Source: Bacteroidales bacterium
GTDB taxonomy: Bacteria; Bacteroidota; Bacteroidia; Bacteroidales; Muribaculaceae
Assembly: GCA_015061085.1 (NCBI GenBank)
Contig: SUXG01000018.1
Coordinates: 1-46,132, forward strand
DNA length: 46,132 bases
Direction: 5' to 3'
Positions within the stretch are counted from its first letter, which is position 1, and each line of letters begins with the position of its first letter. Shown piece by piece: positions 40,675 to 46,132 of this stretch. The position numbers and the translations under genes were made by a program. The notes under the pieces are model-generated. The model was not told where the DNA came from. It saw only the letters and a program-made list of their open reading frames with translations, and searched no databases.

Positions 40675-42009
40675 ATGAAAAAGATATTTCTATTGCCGGC
40701 TTTTGCTGCTCTCGCAATGACTGCTATGGCGCAAGATTTCGACACCAATCCGGTTGTTAAAATCGAAAATCAAGAAGAAGAACTCCAATTCACAGTTGGT
40801 GCTCGTATGATGGCGGATGTTGCTTACTATCACAGCGACTTCACTCCTCTTAAGTCTGGTGCAGCTCTTTCTGATGCTCGTATCCGTACATCTATGACTT
40901 ACAAGGACTGGTACTTCTACGCAGACTTCGACTTCTCTAAGGGTAAGTTCAAACAAAAGAATATCTTCATGCAATATTCTTTCGGTGATGAAGCTAACAA
41001 GCAAGCTGTAAAGGCTGGTTACTACAATGATGCTGCTTCTATGGCTCGCAACACAAGCCTTGGTAGCTACCACTTCATCTCTCGTCCTGCTCCTGCTAAC
41101 GCTCTTCAAGCTGGTCGTCAACTTGGTGTAACTTACAAGTATCGCAACGACAAGTTCTTCGCTAATCAAGGCGTGTTCGCTGAAAACCTCTATAATGATC
41201 AGCTCGACGGCTTCCAAGGCGTGACTGTATCTGGTCGTTGGTTGTACAGCCCAATCAAGAACAGCCGTGAAACATTCCACATTGGTCTTAACGCTCGTTA
41301 TGCTAACATCTGCACAGGTGAAAACGTTGGTGACGTGCTCCAAACTAAGATCCACATGTCTTCTCCACTTGAAACTTACGTAGATGGCAACACTGAATTC
41401 CTTAACACAGATATCCTCTGGGCTAAGAACGTTGTAAATGCAGGTGCTGAATTCCTCTATCACAATGACAAGTTCTTCGCACGTGGTGAATACATGTTCA
41501 AGTACATCGACAAGAAGCGTGATGATGAAACATTGTTCAAAAACCAACTTGGTACACTTTGGTCATGGGGTTCACTCGAATCATGGCAAAATGGCAACCC
41601 ATTGAGAAACAACATGTTCCACGGTGCATACGTTGAAGCAGGTTACAAGATCTTCGGTAACGCTTATCGTTACAACGAAGCTGACGGTCTCCTCGCAGGT
41701 CTCAATGGCAAGTCTCTCGAAGTTGTTGCTCGTTATAGCTACACCGGTCTTAACGACATCGTTGACGGTGCTTACTATTTCGAAGCTCAAGACAAGTATA
41801 TCGATAACGGTATCCTTGCTGACTACCCTGCAGCTTCTACTTGCGTAAGCGGTGGTAATCTCCACGCTGCTACAGTAGGTATCAACTACTCATTCAACAA
41901 GTTCGTTCAAGTAATGCTTGACTACACTTACAGCCACCTTGATCGCGACCAATACAAGTACGACAAGAACTTCCACGCTGTACAAGCTCGCTTGATGTTC
42001 TCATTCTAA
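40675..42009 (+). CDS. Outer-membrane porin, phosphate-selective porin O/P-like
   Basis: This 444-aa protein has a signal peptide (MKKIFLLPAFAALAMTAMA). It consists of alternating short amphipathic strands (FTVGARMMADVAYYHS, ARIRTSMTYKDWYFYADFDF, VKAGYYNDAASMARNTS) ending in a terminal Phe strand (HAVQARLMFSF), the outer-membrane beta-barrel signal. The start KIENQEEELQFTVGARMMADVAYY resembles OprO/OprP-type porins. As last gene of the glp operon, it is inferred to admit glycerophosphodiesters or G3P through the outer membrane. Codon bias is among the strongest in the window, as expected for an abundant porin. Confidence 0.88.
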   Translation: MKKIFLLPAFAALAMTAMAQDFDTNPVVKIENQEEELQFTVGARMMADVAYYHSDFTPLKSGAALSDARIRTSMTYKDWYFYADFDFSKGKFKQKNIFMQYSFGDEANKQAVKAGYYNDAASMARNTSLGSYHFISRPAPANALQAGRQLGVTYKYRNDKFFANQGVFAENLYNDQLDGFQGVTVSGRWLYSPIKNSRETFHIGLNARYANICTGENVGDVLQTKIHMSSPLETYVDGNTEFLNTDILWAKNVVNAGAEFLYHNDKFFARGEYMFKYIDKKRDDETLFKNQLGTLWSWGSLESWQNGNPLRNNMFHGAYVEAGYKIFGNAYRYNEADGLLAGLNGKSLEVVARYSYTGLNDIVDGAYYFEAQDKYIDNGILADYPAASTCVSGGNLHAATVGINYSFNKFVQVMLDYTYSHLDRDQYKYDKNFHAVQARLMFSF

Positions 42010-42048
42010 AATATATCATTTTTAGCTTTATATAAGCAATTGTTCTTC

Positions 42049-42089
42049 ATTATCAGGTGCCGAGTGATTCGGCGCCTGATAATTTTTTT
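42049..42089 (+). terminator. Strong terminator of the glp operon
   Basis: The 15-bp arms (ATTATCAGGTGCCGA with TCGGCGCCTGATAAT, one G-U) surround a 5-nt loop and are followed by T7. It closes the glpA-to-porin transcript 39 nt after the porin stop. Confidence 0.92.
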
Positions 42090-42216
42090 ACCGTAAAAAT
42101 CACAAAAAATGCGTCATTAAGATTTTTTTATGGTTGTAGCTATTGCAATATGTGAATTTTTTAGTACTTTTACGGTCGTTAAAACAATTTCTACAAACTA
42201 TTAAATAATAAAGATT

Positions 42217-43323
42217 ATGATTATCGGTGTTCCAAAAGAAATTAAGAACAATGAGAATCGCGTCGCATTGACTCCTGCGGGCGCAAAAGAATTTGTCAAA
42301 AGAGGTCATCAAGTATATGTACAGCATACAGCCGGTCTTGGTAGTGGCTTTGCTGACGAAGAATATGAAGCAGCCGGTGCTACTATCCTTCCTACAATTG
42401 AAGACGTTTACAATATAGCTGAAATGATTATCAAGGTAAAAGAGCCAATCGAACCTGAATATAAACTTGTGAAGAAAAATCAAGTGCTCTTTACTTATTT
42501 CCACTTTGCTTGCGATCGTGCTTTGACTGATGCCATGCTTGATGCCGGCGCTACTTTCATCGCTTACGAAACAGTGACTGACCGTAACGGCGCTCTTCCA
42601 TTGCTCATCCCTATGAGTGAAGTTGCAGGTCGTATGTCAATCCAAGAAGGCGCTCGCTTCCTCGAAAAACCACAAGGTGGCAAAGGTATTCTCCTCGGTG
42701 GTGTGCCGGGTGTAAAGCCGGCAAAAGTACTCGTGCTTGGTGGTGGTGTCGTTGGTCGCAATGCTGCTCTCATGGCTGCGGGTCTTGGTGCTGATGTGAC
42801 TATCACAGATATTTCGCTCCCGACTCTTCGTCACCTTGCTGAAGTTATGCCTAAGAATGTGAAGACTCTTTACTCTTCATCTTACAATATCGAACAAGAA
42901 CTCCCGACTGTTGACCTTGTAATCGGTTCGGTACTCATCCCTGGTGCTAAGGCTCCTCACTTGATCACACGCGATATGCTCAGCCTCATGCGTCCGGGAA
43001 CTGTGCTCGTTGACGTGGCTATCGACCAAGGTGGTTGCTTTGAGACATCACACCCTACAACACACTCAGAACCTACATACGAAATTGACGGCATCGTACA
43101 CTACTGTGTTGCAAACATTCCTGGCGCAGTGCCATTCACATCAACACTCGCACTCACCAACGCAACACTCCCTTACGCTCTTCGCCTTGCTGACAAGGGT
43201 TGGAAACAAGCTTGCCGCGAAGATCCGGGCTTGGCACGTGGTGTCAACATCGTAGAAGGCAAGATCGTATTCCAAGGTGTCGCTGATGCGTTCGGCATGG
43301 AAAGCTTCTCTTTGAATTTGTAA
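42217..43323 (+). CDS. ald: Alanine dehydrogenase
   Basis: This 368-aa enzyme catalyses reversible NAD-dependent deamination of L-alanine to pyruvate and ammonia. The N-terminus [36 protein letters not shown] is diagnostic, with the substrate Arg15 and catalytic-region Lys. ITVKVKEP-type ([13 protein letters not shown]) and [25 protein letters not shown] follow. The Rossmann NAD motif is [29 protein letters not shown], and [23 protein letters not shown] completes the family signature. It is flanked by terminators on both sides and so is monocistronic. A weak -7-like TACTTTTA lies at 42165-42172. Codon bias is strong, consistent with high expression. Confidence 0.97.
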   Translation: MIIGVPKEIKNNENRVALTPAGAKEFVKRGHQVYVQHTAGLGSGFADEEYEAAGATILPTIEDVYNIAEMIIKVKEPIEPEYKLVKKNQVLFTYFHFACDRALTDAMLDAGATFIAYETVTDRNGALPLLIPMSEVAGRMSIQEGARFLEKPQGGKGILLGGVPGVKPAKVLVLGGGVVGRNAALMAAGLGADVTITDISLPTLRHLAEVMPKNVKTLYSSSYNIEQELPTVDLVIGSVLIPGAKAPHLITRDMLSLMRPGTVLVDVAIDQGGCFETSHPTTHSEPTYEIDGIVHYCVANIPGAVPFTSTLALTNATLPYALRLADKGWKQACREDPGLARGVNIVEGKIVFQGVADAFGMESFSLNL

Positions 43324-43346
43324 TAATTGACCATTATTATATTATT

Positions 43347-43380
43347 AGTGCTTTGCGTCATTGACGTAAAGCACTTTTTT
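43347..43380 (+). terminator. Terminator of ald
   Basis: The 13-bp arms (AGTGCTTTGCGTC with GACGTAAAGCACT, one G-U) hold a 3-nt loop and run into T6. Confidence 0.9.
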
Positions 43381-43420
43381 ATGTCGAAGCCATAGCTGAT
43401 TCAAACTATTTTAAGCAAAA

Positions 43421-43452
43421 TTTCTTAATTTTAATTTTTTAGTATATCTTTG
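43421..43452 (+). promoter_or_regulatory. Promoter of the large secreted protein gene
   Basis: TTTC (43421-43424), a 20-bp spacer and TATCTTTG (43445-43452) match the consensus with one -33 mismatch, giving about 25 nt of leader. Confidence 0.6.
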
Positions 43453-43484
43453 CCATATCATTGGTTAATTAATTATTTGAGAGT

Positions 43485-45836
43485 ATGAAAAGTCGTTGTC
43501 TATTATTAAATGTAATGATTTTGTTATGTACTGTATGGTCTTATTCAGCAGAAACAGTTGTGGCAGATTTTACCAACAGAAAGTTGCCGTCAGTGAGTTG
43601 GCAGACAAGTAATACAGCGTATCAAACAGATAGATTTGGAGAATCAGCCCCTTCGTTGCAAATAAAGGCAGAAGGCTATCTGATCACTGAAAAAATCACC
43701 AATCTTAACGAGATTTCGTTTTTGTGTACAAGAAGTGCTAATGGCACTGATTTTAATGTGCAGTATTCGACAAACTTAGTAGATTACATTGATATTGCGA
43801 AATACACTAAGAATGATATCAACCAATATAGTTCTTCCGATGGTATGACTCGAATCACATTGTCCGATCTTTCGCATATCGATAGCACCAAAGGTGTGTT
43901 TATACGATTTTACAGCAAAGCATCGTCTTACTATATTGATGATGTGGTTATTACATACGGCGAAGCGAGTGTGTCAGAACAATCGCTTCAACCGACAATT
44001 TCTCCCATCGACGGAACAATTTTTGGCGACGAGGGATTAAATGTTACTCTGTCAGCAGCTGAGGGTGCATCTATCTACTATAATATCAATGCCGACATAG
44101 ACCCTGATGCTGACAATGCAACGCGATATGACGGCGAAGGTATTTTTATCAGCGAGACATCTACAATCAAAGCAATAGCGATAGAGGAAGGCAAAGAACC
44201 GAGTAATGTCGTCTCAGCAACTTACACATACATCGTGCCGGGAGAAGAAAAGACCGCTATTTTCTATGCTGAAAATGCACAAAATTTGCCGCAGGCAGAC
44301 TATTCATTCGTGTTGCCGACAGGCAGTGATTCATCGACTAATTCGCTTTGTAGTGTTAAAGATATGATAGCCGGCGATGTAAAAGCAGAATTTACAAAAG
44401 GTATCAGTAGTTACACATATTCTGACGGAGATAAAGTTCGATTTTATAAAGAGAGTACACTCAGATTGACGCCACTCAATAATGCGACTATCAAGCGAGT
44501 GGAATTGCGTCGCAAAGGGGAAAGTGGTAAATACACGTTGCTCTCATCAAAAGGTGAGATTACCAATAACGAGACAAAGTCGGGCTCTTTAAATGCTTGG
44601 GAGGGGTTGACCGATAGTTATATTATGCTTTCAAATGATGGGCAGATTCGCTTTGATTACATATTGGTGACATACGAAGGTGTTAAGCCTGAAATCACAC
44701 TCGATAAACCTGTGATTACAGTGGTTGAGGGTGTGGCAGATGCGAAAAATCGTTTTGATGAGCCGATAAAAGTAGCAGTGGAATGTGCAACGCCAGAGGC
44801 AGTCGTAGAATATCGATTTGATGAGGTTTCTGAATGGATCGCATACACCGAACCGATCACAATCGATAGAACAACGACAGTATGTGCAAGGGCTTCGTTG
44901 TCGGGATTGATAGAAGAGACGTTTACGCTATTCACATTGTTTAAATCGAAAATTTCTTCAATTGACGAATTCAGAACGTATGGACCTCAAGAAGAATCAG
45001 TGCTTTCAGAAGGTGGCGAATTGGCTGAAAAGAAAGAAACGTTCACATTTGAATGTCCTTTGTATGTTGTCGCTCAAAGAGGCGAAAGATTGTTTGTGAC
45101 CGACCAAAGCGACAATTTCCACAACGGATTACTCATCATACTTAAAGGCAATGCTGCAGAAGACAAATCATTCGGACGTGGCGACATCATTCCTGCCGGA
45201 GCTAAAGGCTACTACGTCAATTCGAAAGGTCTTGTCCCACAACTTTGTATAGACCAATATGATGCAACACTTGAAGGTAATACTGCCGACGCTCAATGCT
45301 ATTTGCCTGACACCGACGGAACGATTGTGATTGCCCCTTTGAACGTAAACGTTGAAGACGTATTACTTGTCAAGACAGATAACGACTATCGCTATATGAG
45401 CAAATTAATTTGTGCATCATACTCGTGGTTTGACCTTGAAAATATGACAATATCGGTGCCTGTCGAGGACGGTACGTCACCGGAATCATATTTGCCTAAG
45501 CGTGTACTGACAGCCGGAGATGTCACAGTCGATATTCTCAATTTATTCAAAATAGAACTACCGTCACAGAGTGGATTGGCAAGTATCACCGGCATACTCG
45601 ATTATTCAGAAGAACGTGGCGATGTGGTGTATATACCGTTGAGTTTTGGAATTGCCACCTTAGTAGAAGGTATTGAAATAGCCGACGAAATAAAAGTAGA
45701 AGGTCGCAATATTATCGTGCCTGAAGGAGCAGAAGTTTTCACTCTAAGCGGGATTAAGACAGAACCACGCAACCTTGCCCCCGGCATCTACATAGTGCGT
45801 ACCTCTGCCGGCATCACCAAAGTCTACATCCCGTAA
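43485..45836 (+). CDS. Large secreted protein with chitobiase-like beta-sandwich domains and C-terminal sorting tail
   Basis: This 783-aa protein has a signal peptide (MKSRCLLLNVMILLCTVWSYSA). Residues about 170-250 (PTISPIDGTIFGDEGLNVTLSAAEGASIYYNINADIDPDADNATRYDGEGIFISETSTIKAIAIEEGKEPSNVVSATYTY, read as blocks) look like a chitobiase/beta-hexosaminidase C-terminal (CHB_HEX_C) domain. A second such domain is at about 405-490 (EYRFDEVSEWIAYTEPITIDRTTTVCARAS). No catalytic domain is seen. The tail EVFTLSGIKTEPRNLAPGIYIVRTSAGITKVYI resembles a type IX secretion sorting domain. It is likely a cell-surface or extracellular binding protein of unknown ligand. It is monocistronic, with promoter and terminator. 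Confidence 0.75.
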   Translation: MKSRCLLLNVMILLCTVWSYSAETVVADFTNRKLPSVSWQTSNTAYQTDRFGESAPSLQIKAEGYLITEKITNLNEISFLCTRSANGTDFNVQYSTNLVDYIDIAKYTKNDINQYSSSDGMTRITLSDLSHIDSTKGVFIRFYSKASSYYIDDVVITYGEASVSEQSLQPTISPIDGTIFGDEGLNVTLSAAEGASIYYNINADIDPDADNATRYDGEGIFISETSTIKAIAIEEGKEPSNVVSATYTYIVPGEEKTAIFYAENAQNLPQADYSFVLPTGSDSSTNSLCSVKDMIAGDVKAEFTKGISSYTYSDGDKVRFYKESTLRLTPLNNATIKRVELRRKGESGKYTLLSSKGEITNNETKSGSLNAWEGLTDSYIMLSNDGQIRFDYILVTYEGVKPEITLDKPVITVVEGVADAKNRFDEPIKVAVECATPEAVVEYRFDEVSEWIAYTEPITIDRTTTVCARASLSGLIEETFTLFTLFKSKISSIDEFRTYGPQEESVLSEGGELAEKKETFTFECPLYVVAQRGERLFVTDQSDNFHNGLLIILKGNAAEDKSFGRGDIIPAGAKGYYVNSKGLVPQLCIDQYDATLEGNTADAQCYLPDTDGTIVIAPLNVNVEDVLLVKTDNDYRYMSKLICASYSWFDLENMTISVPVEDGTSPESYLPKRVLTAGDVTVDILNLFKIELPSQSGLASITGILDYSEERGDVVYIPLSFGIATLVEGIEIADEIKVEGRNIIVPEGAEVFTLSGIKTEPRNLAPGIYIVRTSAGITKVYIP

Positions 45837-45934
45837 TATTAAGGAGAAATTATTTGCTATTAAATTTTGTGTTTCTGAAAAATGAGTTAATTCTTCAACA
45901 TAATTAAGATATACTTATTCTTAAATATGATAAG

Positions 45935-45980
45935 CCTCTCAGGTGCGTCGAAAGACAGCATACTTGAGGGGTTTTGCCTT
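45935..45980 (+). terminator. Probable terminator of the large secreted protein gene
   Basis: An imperfect stem (CCTC..AG.GTGC with GCAT.CT.GAGG, with small bulges) is followed by GGTTTTGCCTTTTATT, about 100 nt after the stop. Confidence 0.5.
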
Positions 45981-46063
45981 TTATTGCGTTATAAAAGTGC
46001 TATAGACGCGAGTTCGGGATAAAAACATATGTCAATAGGGAGGAAACAAGTATACACAATTTA

Positions 46064-46093
46064 TCGGGCGATCTGAATATAGGTCGCCTGATT
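46064..46093. other. Hairpin near the window end
   Basis: A 12-bp stem (including GGCGATCT/AGGTCGCC, two G-U) with loop GAATAT is followed by an A-rich stretch. It could be a terminator for a gene lying to the right on the minus strand. I see no gene in 45837-46132. Confidence 0.45.
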
Positions 46094-46132
46094 TGTTAAA
46101 AAAACGTCTTATTGCCAGATGGCGAGCTGCCC

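Noticed and set aside
40690..41547. 285-aa open frame antisense to the porin gene
   Set aside because: It is a by-product of the strong codon bias of the porin. It has a low-complexity composition, no start signal and no domain.

Overview
The window looks like chromosomal DNA from a gut-type member of the Bacteroidales (Muribaculaceae/Prevotella/Porphyromonas-like; family not resolvable by eye). Four things support this. DNA is AT-rich. Many promoters fit the Bacteroidetes sigma pattern TTTG-N19/20-TAnnTTTG. Shine-Dalgarno sequences are nearly absent. The families are typical of the order: DUF3822, fimbrillins, BspA-type leucine-rich repeats, C-terminal sorting-like tails, GlpABC, and AAA-ATPase-like/PD-(D/E)XK proteins. 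I see no rRNA, CRISPR array, recognisable transposase or integrase.

Layout. 1-9.8 kb is a mostly minus-strand housekeeping block: rsmD with a DUF3822 gene, an S9 peptidase behind ribBA, a small SPFH-tail-like membrane protein, an acyl-CoA ligase and an AAA-ATPase/nuclease-like protein. 9.9-20.4 kb is a surface/sensing island. An HTH-like protein and a transmembrane Ser/Thr kinase with a BspA-type repeat ectodomain are transcribed leftward. Diverging from them is a secreted CBM26-like plus BspA-repeat protein, followed by a tandemly duplicated pair of fimbrillin lipoproteins and a GIY-YIG nuclease. 20.4-22.9 kb holds a structured non-coding stretch and a compact two-gene ATPase/TOPRIM-like module that resembles a defence system. 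23.0-31.9 kb returns to housekeeping: a CPA2-type antiporter, a TIGR02757 protein, divergent tRNA-Asn and tRNA-Leu, GDP-fucose synthesis (gmd, fcl), and an S9 peptidase with a small lipoprotein.

32.4-42.0 kb is a coherent glycerophosphodiester/glycerol-3-phosphate catabolic locus: a divergent DeoR/GlpR-type regulator, then glpA-glpB-glpC-glpT-glpQ-porin, closed by a strong terminator. The inferred flow is outer-membrane uptake by the porin, hydrolysis by the exported lipoprotein GlpQ, G3P import by GlpT, and oxidation to DHAP by membrane-bound GlpABC. Alanine dehydrogenase and a large secreted protein with chitobiase-like domains end the window.

The strongest candidates for something new are (i) the HTH-receptor-kinase/BspA/fimbrillin island, with repeated ATGAAC boxes in its divergent promoter and a 275-bp near-identical direct repeat that carries the same leader and signal peptide in front of divergent fimbrillins, and (ii) the ATPase-TOPRIM pair, with an atypical Shine-Dalgarno and twin CGTAA-N5-TTACG palindromes. 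All functional statements come from reading motifs by eye; no database search was possible.
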